A program made the translations under genes and the position numbers. Below are positions 41,901-51,685 of a DNA stretch of 64,000 nucleotides, piece by piece. The notes under the pieces are model-generated. The model was given only the letters and a program-made list of their open reading frames with translations, did not search any database and was not told the origin of the DNA. The stretch is taken from NCBI RefSeq assembly GCF_000422965.1, contig NZ_AUHB01000010.1, forward strand, positions 55,905 through 119,904, in the 5' to 3' direction. Source of the stretch: Pleomorphomonas oryzae DSM 16300 (GTDB lineage: Bacteria; Pseudomonadota; Alphaproteobacteria; Rhizobiales; Pleomorphomonadaceae). Positions within the stretch are counted from its first letter, which is position 1, and every line of letters begins with the position of its first letter.

Positions 41901-42097
41901 AGCGAATCCCCCTACGCCAAGGTGTATCAATGAACTCTTGAGTTGTTAAGAACTTGTAACCCTGCTCTGTATCGCACTACGACCAAAGGTCAAGTGTATT
42001 GACATAGCCTCACCATCGAAGGCCATCGAATTGATAACCACCGTCGGGTTTCCAGGTTCCCGGAGCTACCTGAAGCTGCCTACGCCCAACGGTATCC

Positions 42098-42550
42098 CTA
42101 CCGCCCCTCCCTCAGGAACGCCACAAACCGCCCGCTAAACGCCCCCACCGCCTCATCCCCACACCTCAACTCCGCCTCGATCTCGATCCGAGCCCGCTTC
42201 CGTCTCTCCAGCATCTTCAGAAACGCCGGCCACTCCGAAGCGGCACCTATCGCCCCCGTCGCCACGAACTCGCCGCGCACCGGCCTCTCATATTCCATCG
42301 TATTGGATTGAATGACGATCTCGGACGGCAACCCGGCGTCGAGTAGGCGGACATGCAGGGTGGACCAGGCAGCGAGGATGGAGAGGGCCGAGGCGCTGCC
42401 GCCAAACACGGTGCTCTTGTGATTGATGTTGGGCGCGAGAGGGGCACTGAGAGTGACGGACGCCTCGGTGATCGAGCACACCGACACGCCCATCGCCGCT
42501 GACAACGGAATCTGCTCGCGCAGATAGGTTTCCAGGTCTTCTCGTTCCAT
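42098..42550 (-). CDS. YiiD-C/hot-dog thioesterase-like protein
   Basis: A 150-residue protein with the putative-thioesterase (YiiD C-terminal) hot-dog pattern: IPLSAAMGVSVCSI, APLAPNINHKSTVFGGSASALSILAAW, and MEYERPVRGEFVA. It probably acts on acyl-CoA or acyl-ACP. The start at 42550 has only GGAG at 12 bases; a longer in-frame extension to 42775 overlaps the divergent gene and is rejected. Confidence 0.82.
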   Translation of the reverse strand: MEREDLETYLREQIPLSAAMGVSVCSITEASVTLSAPLAPNINHKSTVFGGSASALSILAAWSTLHVRLLDAGLPSEIVIQSNTMEYERPVRGEFVATGAIGAASEWPAFLKMLERRKRARIEIEAELRCGDEAVGAFSGRFVAFLREGR

Positions 42551-42746
42551 CGAAGCTGACGACTCCAAACCATCGAGCCCTATCGGGCAAGGCGTGGGGC
42601 AAGCTAGCCCAACACCTTGCCGGAGCCAAATGCGGCAGCCGCCACAAGCCCCCACTCCACCTCCCCCATTGACGCGACGGCCTTTCCCCCCGATACGGTC
42701 AGGCAAAGACCACGGCGGGCACCGCCACGAGTGACAGGAGCGTATT

Positions 42747-42980
42747 GTGAGCCAACCGACCGTAGCAGACGCCATCGAGCGGGTTTACCAGTCTCTGCAG
42801 GCGGACAATGCCGATATCGACCTGCACATCGCCACGCTCAAGGCAGCGCTGGCGCAGGAAGGTACGAAGGAAGCGGTCTTCGACCCGGCTCGGCTCCCGC
42901 ATGGCAACCGCTCCGGCCGGAAGCTGATGCAGGCCTACTTCCGGCAGCGCGGGGTGACGGTGAAGTTTTCGGGCGCTTGA
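42747..42980 (+). CDS. Small conserved-looking hypothetical protein
   Basis: A 77-residue protein starting at GTG 42747 with AGGAG seven bases upstream. The N-terminal half is helical (ADAIERVYQSLQADNADIDLHIATLKAALAQ). The C-terminal half is basic (LPHGNRSGRKLMQAYFRQRGVTVKF). There is no membrane span, and the family is unknown. Confidence 0.65.
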   Translation: MSQPTVADAIERVYQSLQADNADIDLHIATLKAALAQEGTKEAVFDPARLPHGNRSGRKLMQAYFRQRGVTVKFSGA

Positions 42981-43104
42981 GGTGTCCGACCGATCGCTCC
43001 GTCGCCGCTACGGCGCGGCCGTTCCGCGCCACTCGCCTTGGTAGCGTTGCACCCGGCAGGCGTGTTATGCCTTGCCGGCGGATGGGGTGGCTCAGCGTGC
43101 GGCG

Positions 43105-43695
43105 ATGAACCAAGGCGATGGATTTTGGACGAAGCGCAGGCTGGTCGCGATTGCGATTAGCCTTTTCGTCCTCCTGACGTTCGGATGCCTCGCGCTGACA
43201 TATGTCCTCGCGGCATTTCACATTCAGTATCTTCCAACTCCCGCCTATATCGAAAGCGTGAAATATTACGCGATGGCGAGCGCGGCGCTCTGCGCCATGA
43301 TCGGCTTCAGCCTGGTTGTCAATCTGCCGTTCGACGAAAAGAAAGAATCCGGGTTAGGGCATCTCCTAGGCATTCTACTGTTGCTAGTTCTCTTCGCTAT
43401 CATCGGTCATCAGCTTGTAACAACGACCATCCCGCTTTGCGCGGCGCTCTTATCTGGAGAAAAGGTTCACGTTGCCTACACCGTGACGTTTCCCGAATAC
43501 ATCGGCGGTAAGTTCTGCAAGACCGCGATAGGTCTTGCCGGAATGCCGACACTCGACGAGACGCTGTGCAACTTCCCCCCAGATTTCCAGCAGCAACTGA
43601 AAAGCGGCTCCGAGATCATCGTCACCGGGCGTGGAACGCACATGGGCCTGTTCGTTGAGAGTGCCCGCCTGGCGGAGCCGGCGGTAAGGCCGTGA
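43105..43695 (+). CDS. Hypothetical membrane protein
   Basis: A 196-residue protein with three to four hydrophobic helices at about residues 13-38, 54-72 and 84-112. A C-terminal soluble part carries three Cys and the segment GSEIIVTGRGTHMGLFVESA. The GC content is somewhat lower than its neighbours. No family is recognised. The ATG at 43105 is chosen; an in-frame start at 43072 is possible. Confidence 0.6.
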   Translation: MNQGDGFWTKRRLVAIAISLFVLLTFGCLALTYVLAAFHIQYLPTPAYIESVKYYAMASAALCAMIGFSLVVNLPFDEKKESGLGHLLGILLLLVLFAIIGHQLVTTTIPLCAALLSGEKVHVAYTVTFPEYIGGKFCKTAIGLAGMPTLDETLCNFPPDFQQQLKSGSEIIVTGRGTHMGLFVESARLAEPAVRP

Positions 43696-43705
43696 ATGCA
43701 GCGCC

Positions 43706-44314
43706 TCACGCGCACTCCGCTAGCCGCTCGCCAAACACGCCGCGCCCGATGGCCTCTGTCCTGTCCAGCAGCGCCAGTGGAGCGCCCGTATCCGGCAGAT
43801 GCAGCAGCTCCGAGGTCAGCACCGGGGCGCCGCAATAGTTGAAGATGCCGTGGTCGATCTGCACCTTCATTGCGTCGGTATAGCCGTGCCTGTCGTAGGT
43901 GCCCCTGTCGGCAGCGCCGATGGCAATCAGGTGGATCGGCAGGCGGCCCAGTTTCTTCACCAAGCCCTTCTTCGGACTGTAGTCATAAGCCCAGCCGTTG
44001 ACGAACACCCGGTCGATCCAGCCCTTGAGAAGGGCGGGCATCGACCACCAGTAGACCGGATAGACCAGCACCAGCGCGTCTGACCGGTCGAGCCTTGCCT
44101 GCTCGGCCAGCACATCCTGCGACGGCGCGGCCTCCTCCGCGAGAACGGCGATATCCCGCGCCGTGAAACGCGGATCGAATCCCTCCACCATGAGATCGAC
44201 GATCTCCGCGCTATGTCCGGCATCGGCGGCGACGATCCCCTCGGAAACCCTCCGGGCCATCTCCTGCGTCAGCGACTGGTGGATGGGGTGGGCGACGACG
44301 ATGGTGGCGTGCAT
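43706..44314 (-). CDS. Flavodoxin-fold NAD(P)H-dependent oxidoreductase
   Basis: A 202-residue protein of the NQO1/MdaB/KefF flavodoxin-like fold family. The N-terminal TIVVAHPIHQSLTQEMARR contacts FMN/FAD. VLVYPVYWWSMPALLKGWIDRVFVNGWAYDY is the family hallmark. It reduces quinones or other electrophiles by two electrons. ATG at 44314 has GGGAGAG upstream. It is divergent from a TetR gene 79 bp away, a common inducible detoxification pair. Confidence 0.9.
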   Translation of the reverse strand: MHATIVVAHPIHQSLTQEMARRVSEGIVAADAGHSAEIVDLMVEGFDPRFTARDIAVLAEEAAPSQDVLAEQARLDRSDALVLVYPVYWWSMPALLKGWIDRVFVNGWAYDYSPKKGLVKKLGRLPIHLIAIGAADRGTYDRHGYTDAMKVQIDHGIFNYCGAPVLTSELLHLPDTGAPLALLDRTEAIGRGVFGERLAECA

Positions 44315-44355
44315 CACATCTCTCCCGCCAGGCGATTGCGCGGCGCACGGTTGTT

Positions 44356-44390
44356 CTATATACTTTTAGTAAGTTACCTTTGGTATATAG
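44356..44390. promoter_or_regulatory. Long palindrome between quinone reductase and TetR
   Basis: CTATATAC (44356-44363) and GTATATAG (44383-44390) are perfect inverted arms around a 19-base AT-rich centre, ending two bases before the TetR ATG. It would block both promoters when bound. Confidence 0.7.
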
Positions 44391-44392
44391 GC

Positions 44393-45007
44393 ATGTCAAT
44401 AGCCCCGTCTCCATCTCAGCCGCCCGCCGGCAAACGCATTCGCCTCAGCCGCGCCGATCGGCTGCGTCAGCTCATCGACATCTCCTGGCGGATCGTTCGC
44501 GAAGAAGGCACCGACGCGCTGACCCTGCCTCGGCTCGCCCAAGCAGCGGGCGTCGCCAAGCCGGTGGTCTACGACCACTTCGGCACGCGCAACGGACTGC
44601 TGGCGGTGCTCTATCGCGATTATGACCTGCGCCAGACCGCCGTGCTCGACACGGCACTCGCCAAGAGTGGCCCGACGCTCACCGACAAGGCGGCGGTCAT
44701 CGCCTCCGCCTATGTCGCGTGCGTGCTGACCCAGGGCAACGAAATACCCGGCGTCCTCGCCGCCCTTGCCGGCTCGCCGGAGATGGATCGGGTCAAGCGG
44801 GACTATCAACTGGCCTTCATCGAGAAATGCCGGGCTACCCTCGCCCCCTTCGCCGGCGAGCGCGGCATCGGCAACGCCGGCCTCTGGGCCATGCTTGGCG
44901 CCGCCGATTCTCTCTCCGAGGCCGCCGCCTCGGCCGACGTCACGCCGGAAGAGGCAGAGGTCGAGCTTTCTGACATCATCGTTGGCATGGTGGACCGCCA
45001 GCGCTGA
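44393..45007 (+). CDS. TetR-family transcriptional regulator
   Basis: A 204-residue TetR regulator with HTH ALTLPRLAQAAGVAKPVVYDHFGTRNGLLAVLYRDYD at about residues 41-77. ATG at 44393 follows directly on the palindrome; a longer frame overlaps the divergent gene and is rejected. It probably represses the quinone-reductase gene and itself. Confidence 0.9.
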   Translation: MSIAPSPSQPPAGKRIRLSRADRLRQLIDISWRIVREEGTDALTLPRLAQAAGVAKPVVYDHFGTRNGLLAVLYRDYDLRQTAVLDTALAKSGPTLTDKAAVIASAYVACVLTQGNEIPGVLAALAGSPEMDRVKRDYQLAFIEKCRATLAPFAGERGIGNAGLWAMLGAADSLSEAAASADVTPEEAEVELSDIIVGMVDRQR

Positions 45008-45034
45008 GATGGCGCGAGAACAGCCCCCGAAGGC

Positions 45035-47128
45035 TCACCCTGCCCGCGCTTCCCTCAGGATGCCCGGCACGATGGCATCCGCCGTCCGGGCGCCGGAGAT
45101 GAAGGCGGCTTCGGCGCCGGGGCCCATGTTGCCCGAACCGGCGACGTAGAGGCCCGGCAGCGGCGTCTGCGATCCCGTGAGGCGATCTCCGCGCGCTAGG
45201 CCGTAGATGGCGCCGCCGCTTGCCCGGTCGTAGCGGGCGAAGGTGACCGGCGAGGCATCTTCCCTCAGGACGATATGGTCGGCGAGGCCGGGGACCAGCC
45301 GGCTGGCGGCAGCGATCATCCGGTCGCCGACGGCCGCCTTGCGGTCGATATAGGAGTTGCTGGCCCGTAGCGCCTCGAAGTCGGGATCGTCGTCGTCACT
45401 GCCGGCAAACCAGGTCGCCGCCTCGCTCTGGGGAACCAGGGTGAGCAGTGTCAGCGTGCCGTAGCCTTCCGGAGCGCCGGTCGGGTCGGCCACCGTCGCC
45501 GAGATCACGCCGACGGCAAGGCCATCCTCGCCGACGACCCTGCCCATCACCGAGACATCGGGCTGCATGTCCAGGCCGAGATGGACCATGAAGGCCGAGG
45601 CGGCGGGCTCGGCCTCAAGCATGCGGCGCCGGAAATCGTCGGGCAGCGCCCCTTCGGGCAACAGCTTCAGGCAGGTCGCCTTGAGATCGGCGTTGGAAAT
45701 CACCGCCCGCGCCTTGATGCGACGGCCGTCCTCGAGTTCGATGCCGGCGGCGCGACCGGCCTCGACCAGGATGGAGCGGACCGGCGCGCGCAGCAGCACC
45801 TCGCCGCCCCGCTGGCGGATGGCGTCGGCCAGAGCCTCGGACACGGTGCCCGAACCGCCTTTCGGATAGAAGCCGCCGTAGAAATAGTAGCCGAAGATCG
45901 GCGCCATGTTGCCCACCGTCAGTTCGCCCGCCTTGTCGGTGAGATAGCCGGTGAGGCTGCTGAGCGCCCGGCGGGCGGCTTCGTCCGGAACAAAGGCCTC
46001 GAGCATGTCGCGAAACGGCTTGTTCATCCAGGCCATGGCGGTGGGGTTGTCGCGCTGGAAGGCCAGCGCCGCCGAGGCGGTTTCAGGCGGCATGGGCACC
46101 CCGCAATTGCCCTTGCCGAGCGAGCGCATCTCCTCGCCCACCTTGCGGATAGTGTCGAACAGGGCGGCGATGCCTTCGGCGCTGCCGGGGAACTCTTCGC
46201 CGAGGCTCCGCACATACTCCCGCCAGTCCTGAGGCACCTTGACGGAGGCGCCATCACGCCAGGAGGAATGGCCGACGCGCACCCAGTCGAGCCGGATGCC
46301 CAGCCGGGCGAGCAGCTCGGTGATGGTCCCACCATCGCGCACGCCGGAGAAATCGTGCAGGCCGCCGTCGAAACGGAAGGCGCGCATGGCGCCGGCGTGG
46401 CGCACCTTGCGGACCCAATGCTGGCAGAAGCCGCCGGGAATGACGTGCTGCTCGGCGACGATCACCTTCAGTCCGGCATCGGCAAGGAGCGCGGCCGAGA
46501 CCAGCCCGCCGAGGCCGCCGCCAACCACCGCGATGTCATATTCACCGGGTTCCTTGCCCTCGAAACTCGGGCGCGGCCAGCCGGAGGGCTGGCGGTCGGC
46601 GATCATCCGTCCGACCACCAGCCGGATCATCGCTTTCGGCCCCCAGATGCTGAGGACGATGCCGGCCAGCACCACCGCCGTCGTCCACCAGCCGCCGATG
46701 TGCGCCCAGGAAGCCGCTGCCAGGGCGAAGAACAGCACGATCCAGACATAGGAGAGGATGGCGTTGACGGTGTGAAACGCCGGGTTTTCAACGGCGCTCG
46801 GATATTCGGCGGACGAATAGTCGGTCGTCCAGTGTCGCCCGCGCGCCGCCGCGTAGAGGCCGCCGATCCCCTGCCCCAGGAGCTGCAGGGCAACCGCCTG
46901 ATCGGTGAGGTCGTAACCGAGGTGGGTGATGGCCGCCGATCCGAACAGGGTCAACAGCAGCATCGTCTCCAGCGGGCGGCTCAAGCCGCGCGACACGTTC
47001 CAGGCGACGAGGATGGTGGAGATCACCGCTGCGAGATCGAGCGCCGCCAGGCGATAGCCGAGCGCCGTCAGGATGCCGAACACGATGGCCGGCAGGAAGG
47101 CCAGCTTGATCAGGAGAACCGTTTTCAT
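45035..47128 (-). CDS. CrtI/CrtO-like FAD oxidoreductase fused to a membrane domain
   Basis: A 697-residue two-domain protein. Residues 1 to about 180 hold four to five membrane helices (KTVLLIKLAFLPAIVFGILTALGY and others), with a conserved-looking LGYDLTDQAVALQLLGQGIGGLYAAARGR loop. From about residue 205 there is a phytoene-desaturase-like FAD domain with VVGGGLGGLVSAALLADAGLKVIVAEQ. It ends in the typical GLYVAGSGNMGPGAEAAFISG. The redox domain would sit on the cytoplasmic side of the membrane and act on a lipid or polyene. No carotenoid genes are nearby. ATG at 47128 is chosen because upstream codons run into the operators. Confidence 0.85.
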   Translation of the reverse strand: MKTVLLIKLAFLPAIVFGILTALGYRLAALDLAAVISTILVAWNVSRGLSRPLETMLLLTLFGSAAITHLGYDLTDQAVALQLLGQGIGGLYAAARGRHWTTDYSSAEYPSAVENPAFHTVNAILSYVWIVLFFALAAASWAHIGGWWTTAVVLAGIVLSIWGPKAMIRLVVGRMIADRQPSGWPRPSFEGKEPGEYDIAVVGGGLGGLVSAALLADAGLKVIVAEQHVIPGGFCQHWVRKVRHAGAMRAFRFDGGLHDFSGVRDGGTITELLARLGIRLDWVRVGHSSWRDGASVKVPQDWREYVRSLGEEFPGSAEGIAALFDTIRKVGEEMRSLGKGNCGVPMPPETASAALAFQRDNPTAMAWMNKPFRDMLEAFVPDEAARRALSSLTGYLTDKAGELTVGNMAPIFGYYFYGGFYPKGGSGTVSEALADAIRQRGGEVLLRAPVRSILVEAGRAAGIELEDGRRIKARAVISNADLKATCLKLLPEGALPDDFRRRMLEAEPAASAFMVHLGLDMQPDVSVMGRVVGEDGLAVGVISATVADPTGAPEGYGTLTLLTLVPQSEAATWFAGSDDDDPDFEALRASNSYIDRKAAVGDRMIAAASRLVPGLADHIVLREDASPVTFARYDRASGGAIYGLARGDRLTGSQTPLPGLYVAGSGNMGPGAEAAFISGARTADAIVPGILREARAG

Positions 47129-47148
47129 GAAATGATCGCTCGAAATTG

Positions 47149-47168
47149 TTGGTACTGCGTGGTACCAA
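47149..47168. promoter_or_regulatory. TetR-type operator 1
   Basis: TTGGTAC-N6-GTACCAA, a perfect 20-bp palindrome 20 bp upstream of the oxidoreductase start. Confidence 0.85.
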
Positions 47169-47184
47169 ATGGCTATAGCACGTC

Positions 47185-47204
47185 TTGGTACCGGTTGGTA
47201 CCAA
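47185..47204. promoter_or_regulatory. TetR-type operator 2
   Basis: TTGGTACC-N4-GGTACCAA has the same arms as operator 1, 36 bp centre to centre, and lies 24 bp before the TetR GTG start. Confidence 0.85.
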
Positions 47205-47228
47205 AAAATCGGGAGCGACGAGACCGCC

Positions 47229-47831
47229 GTGACAAGCGACGACGAACGACGAACAGCCATCCTGGAAGCCGCGGCGCATGTGTTTGCGACGAAGGGCTTT
47301 TCCGGAGCGACCACGGCGGAAATCGCCAAGCTCGCCCGCGTCTCCAAGCGCGATCTTTACGATCACTTCGAGAGCAAGGAGGGACTGTTGGCGGCCATGG
47401 TGCGTGCCTATTCCACCACGCTGCCCTTCGCCGATGACCTCGGCAGTCCCGATACGCTGGATGCTTTCCTAGACCTGCTCGGCAAATTCGGCCGCAGATT
47501 CGCCGCCGATCTCTATCAGCCGCATAGAACCGCGCTTTTCCGCCTGGCCGCGTCGGAAGCGGGGCGAGTCAACGAGCTGGGCAAGGCCATCCATGAGGCA
47601 GGGGCCGGGCCGGTAGCGGCATCGGTGCGGGTGTTTGTCGGCAAGGCCATCGCAGCGGGCGTGCTGACGCCGCAGAACGCGGACTTGGCCATGCGCACCT
47701 TCTTCGGGATTCTGCTGGGCGACAGGCATGTCTGGCAGATCGTCGGCGCAGCTGACACACCGACTCCCGAGGAGATCGCGGCCAGCGCCGACATGGCCGT
47801 CAAAGCCGTCCGAAGGATCATCGCCTCCTGA
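47229..47831 (+). CDS. TetR-family transcriptional regulator
   Basis: A 200-residue TetR regulator with HTH FSGATTAEIAKLARVSKRDLYDHFESKEGLLAAM at about residues 24-57. The GTG at 47229 is chosen with GGAG upstream. The ATG at 47169 would place the second operator inside the coding region and add an atypical N-terminus. It is divergent from the CrtI-like gene, with two perfect operators between them. Confidence 0.88.
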   Translation: MTSDDERRTAILEAAAHVFATKGFSGATTAEIAKLARVSKRDLYDHFESKEGLLAAMVRAYSTTLPFADDLGSPDTLDAFLDLLGKFGRRFAADLYQPHRTALFRLAASEAGRVNELGKAIHEAGAGPVAASVRVFVGKAIAAGVLTPQNADLAMRTFFGILLGDRHVWQIVGAADTPTPEEIAASADMAVKAVRRIIAS

Positions 47832-48116
47832 CGGAGCACAGCTGAAAGCCGTAGGGATGCTGGACGATGACTTCGCGAAAGAAAGCCCGGCTTCCCCTGG
47901 AATCAAGTGAAGCGTCGCCGCCGTCGGCTCCACACTCGTCGGTAGCGCGGTGCCCGGCGAACGTGCTAGTCGTCGCCAGGATACCTGCCATCCCATGGTG
48001 AGGAACTCTGCAGCTTCCCTCCAGGAAGCCAACAGCGATGTCGCTCGAACTCCACCGCATGCGGCGGCCCAGTCCAAGGCGGGTTGTCGACTAAAAGCGT
48101 CTCTCCTGAGGTCATG

Positions 48117-49085
48117 ATGGCTCTTGGCAATAAAGCTGAATATTACGCAAGGTATGCTTGGGTCAATGCCAAGAAAAGATTAGGGCTCTCGGTTAAGTCG
48201 GATAAGAAATTTTTCTGCGAAGTGATTGTTCGTGGAATGATGTCGGGCGACATCAACAAGAACGTGGTCTTCGTAAATGAGGAGATGCCAGACGAAGGCA
48301 TAGGATCTCAGATCCTCTCCAGGCTATCCGTGGCGTCCACCGCAAAATATCTCGGTTACGGATTTGCCTATACTCCCCTTTATAAGCTGGGGCATCCCGA
48401 AGGGGAGAAATCCACCTGGACGAAGCGGATTGACGAAACCTTCGGTCTTGGCCGGGATGAGCTTCCCGCCGATGCCTGCAAGCTTCGGCGCGTCAATTTT
48501 ACCCAGTTCTGCAACGACAAGGATCTGTGGCGCGAAGACCTCATGGTCAGTGTCAGAGATTTCTACGCCTACACGGACCATAACCCGGACGTTCTGGTCA
48601 ATTACGCGAAGGAGAAAATCCGCCTCGACGGGAAAGAAAGATCGGAACATCTAGACATAGCGATGCACGTCAGAAGAGGCGACGTATCAAAGAAGCAAAA
48701 CAAAAACAGATACATCCCCAACGCGCGCATCAAGCGCACGATTGAAACGACAACGAAACTGATGAGCGCCCTCGATATCCCCTTCAGGATATCGATCTAT
48801 ACGAACGGCTCCACCGAGGAGATGTCCGATCTTCTCGGAGACAATGTCTCCATTGTAAATACCTTGGGCGCAATGGACACCCTCAGGGGATTGGCGAATT
48901 CCGACATGCTGGTGGCGACCAACAGCACGTTCAGTTATTTGTCTGCCATACTCAACAAGGGCGTCGTCATTTTTGATCGCTATACGCATCCACAACTGAG
49001 CGAGTGGATTCACCTTCGCAAAGACGGGTCATTTGACGAAGATCGCGCCAAGCAGTTGATTGAGCAGAAGCATCTTGAACGGTGA
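48117..49085 (+). CDS. Fucosyltransferase-like glycosyltransferase
   Basis: A 322-residue protein with the IAMHVRRGDV motif (about residues 182-191) shared by GDP-fucose-dependent transferases of the alpha-1,2/alpha-1,6 type. A later segment, LANSDMLVATNSTFSYLSAIL, fits the nucleotide-sugar-binding region. It probably decorates a surface polysaccharide or glycan. ATG at 48117 has TGAGG five bases upstream; ATG 48114 and TTG 48084 are less suitable. GC is lower than its surroundings and it stands alone, so transfer is likely. Confidence 0.72.
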   Translation: MALGNKAEYYARYAWVNAKKRLGLSVKSDKKFFCEVIVRGMMSGDINKNVVFVNEEMPDEGIGSQILSRLSVASTAKYLGYGFAYTPLYKLGHPEGEKSTWTKRIDETFGLGRDELPADACKLRRVNFTQFCNDKDLWREDLMVSVRDFYAYTDHNPDVLVNYAKEKIRLDGKERSEHLDIAMHVRRGDVSKKQNKNRYIPNARIKRTIETTTKLMSALDIPFRISIYTNGSTEEMSDLLGDNVSIVNTLGAMDTLRGLANSDMLVATNSTFSYLSAILNKGVVIFDRYTHPQLSEWIHLRKDGSFDEDRAKQLIEQKHLER

Positions 49086-49140
49086 TCGGCGTCTGCCTGA
49101 CTGGCAGATGTGTTCGGCGGGCGGATCCCGTCAGACAAAC

Positions 49141-49166
49141 ACCCGCTGCGCGTTGGCACAGCGGGT
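49141..49166 (+). terminator. Hairpin after the glycosyltransferase gene
   Basis: ACCCGCTG (49141-49148) and CAGCGGGT (49159-49166) form a perfect 8-bp stem with a 10-base loop. A GATCATCC tail gives no strong T-tract. Confidence 0.5.
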
Positions 49167-49240
49167 GATCATCCCATTCCATCAAAGAGCTTGAGCCGTT
49201 CGAGATCTGCCGCCAGGGCAGCCGTCACGCCGGTCTCAGA

Positions 49241-50131
49241 TCACTCGGCAGCGGCCTTCTTGGGCTGCACTTCGGCGAGATAGGCGTGCATCAAGAGCTC
49301 GCTGATCGCCGCCGGCTTGAAGCGATGCTCGCCGATTTCCGAGATCGGCGTGACCTCGGCGGCGGTGCCGACCAGGAAGGCTTCCGTGAAGGTCGACAGT
49401 TCCTCCGGCAGGATGTGCCGGCGGTTGACCTTGATGCCGTGGCGGGCGGCGATCGCTTCCACCGACTGGCGGGTGATGCTGTCAAGGAAGCAGTCCGGAT
49501 CCGGCGTATGCAGTTCGCCGTCGCGGACGAAGACGATGTTGGCGCCGGTCGATTCCGCCACATAGCCACGATAGTCGAGCATCAGGGCGTCGGTATAGCC
49601 CTGCGCTTCCGCCGCATGCTTGGAGATGGTGCAGATCATGTAGAGACCGGCCGCCTTCGACTTGCAGGGGATGGTCATCGGGTCGGGGCGGCGATAGGGC
49701 GCCCAGGTCAGGCGGATGCCCTTCAGCTTCTCGGCCGGGCTGAAATAGCTCGGCCATTCCCAGACGGCGATCGCCATGTGGATGGTGTTGTTGGGGGCCG
49801 AGACGCCCATGTTCTCCGAGCCGCGCCAGGCGATCGGCCGGACGTAGGCATCGACGAGGCCGGACCGGGCGAGCGCCTCGTTGGTCGCCGCCTCGATCTG
49901 CTCAAGGCTGTAGGGCAGCTTGAAGCCGAGGATCTCGGCCGATTCGATCAGGCGCTGGCTGTGCTCCCGGAGCTTGTAGACCTCGCCGCCATAAGCGCGC
50001 TCGCCTTCGAAGACGGCGCTGCCATAGTGAAGCGCGTGGGTCAGAACGTGCACCTTGGCGTCCTTCCAGTCGACGAACTTGCCGTCGTACCAGATCACAC
50101 CGTCGCGGCTGTCAAAGGGGACACTGGCCAT
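49241..50131 (-). CDS. ilvE: Branched-chain amino-acid aminotransferase
   Basis: A 296-residue class IV PLP aminotransferase. Motifs are HALHYGSAVFEGERAY near the start, CKSKAAGLYMICTISKHAAEAQG with the PLP Lys, and the hallmark DALMLDYRGYVAESTGANIVFVRDGELHTP. It makes or degrades Leu, Ile and Val by exchange with glutamate. ATG at 50131 has GGGAG upstream; an in-frame start at 50170 adds a basic, non-conserved leader. It is divergent from a MarR gene, as in other Rhizobiales. Confidence 0.92.
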   Translation of the reverse strand: MASVPFDSRDGVIWYDGKFVDWKDAKVHVLTHALHYGSAVFEGERAYGGEVYKLREHSQRLIESAEILGFKLPYSLEQIEAATNEALARSGLVDAYVRPIAWRGSENMGVSAPNNTIHMAIAVWEWPSYFSPAEKLKGIRLTWAPYRRPDPMTIPCKSKAAGLYMICTISKHAAEAQGYTDALMLDYRGYVAESTGANIVFVRDGELHTPDPDCFLDSITRQSVEAIAARHGIKVNRRHILPEELSTFTEAFLVGTAAEVTPISEIGEHRFKPAAISELLMHAYLAEVQPKKAAAE

Positions 50132-50324
50132 CTTGAACTCCCAGACCTTCTTTTTTCTGTTGCCCGGCACCTCCGGGACACGTTTTGCCTCGGCGTTGAC
50201 AAGCGGTTATGCTCGCTGATTGAAAATCCTCAGGGGCACCGGATGTCCGTGGCGACCGCGATTTGCGAACGATCGTTTCGTCGTGACGGCTATTCAAGTA
50301 ACAAATGAATCGAAGTATGTCAAC

Positions 50325-50851
50325 ATGGCTGCCATAAATTTCTCCTCTGACGCCACATCTCCGCCCGACGTGTCCCAGGCGAGTCGCGTAAGTGGCAGCG
50401 GCGGCGAGGGGCTGGACCTCGAATTGATCGAGCTTTTGTTCTTTGCCTACCGGGACTTCGTCGGCGAGGCCGACCACATATTGGAAGCCATCGGCTATGG
50501 CCGTGCCCACCACCGCGTCGTCTATTTCGTGATGCGAAACCCCGGCCTCCGGGTATCCGATCTCCTGGACATTTTGCAGATCACCAAGCAGAGCCTCGGC
50601 CGCGTGCTGAAGCAGGTGATCGACGACGGCTATATCGAGCAGCGCCCCGGCCCGGTGGATCGGCGCGAGCGCCTGCTCTACGCCACGGAGAAGGGCGAGC
50701 GGCTCGCCTCCGATCTCTCCGCCCGCCAGCATGCGCGCCTGACGCGGGCGCTCGCCCCGCTGCCGCCGGACGCGCGCGCCACCGTTCGCGACTTTCTCGG
50801 CAACATGATCGACGCCCGCGCCCCCGGCGCGCTGGTGGGTGAGGAAGACTG

Positions 50852-50852
<1 letters not shown>
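50325..50852 (+). CDS. MarR-family transcriptional regulator
   Basis: A 175-residue MarR regulator with winged helix VSDLLDILQITKQSLGRVLKQVIDDGYIEQRPGPVDRRERLLYATEKG at about residues 68-115. The ATG at 50325 is the most family-like start, though the ribosome site is weak. Its stop overlaps the response-regulator ATG (ATGA), so the genes form one operon with the downstream kinase. Confidence 0.9.
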
Positions 50853-51553
<701 letters not shown>

Positions 51554-51685
51554 TACCGAGAGACATTGAAAACGCCCCTCGGTATTCGGTTTGCCGATGT
51601 CTCATGCCCTTCATGCACATGAGACATCGGCAGTGACTTCAATGAGCGGATGCGTCAGCATCTTCGCGAATTGGTAAGAGGAAAA

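Noticed and set aside
42054..42097. tRNA-like or attachment-site fragment near the Clp-fold proteinase
   Set aside because: A GGTTTCCAGGTTCCCGG stretch looked suggestive, but no cloverleaf, direct repeat or integrase could be found.
45581..47437. 618-codon frame opposite the CrtI-like gene
   Set aside because: It crosses the operators and the TetR start; no family features.
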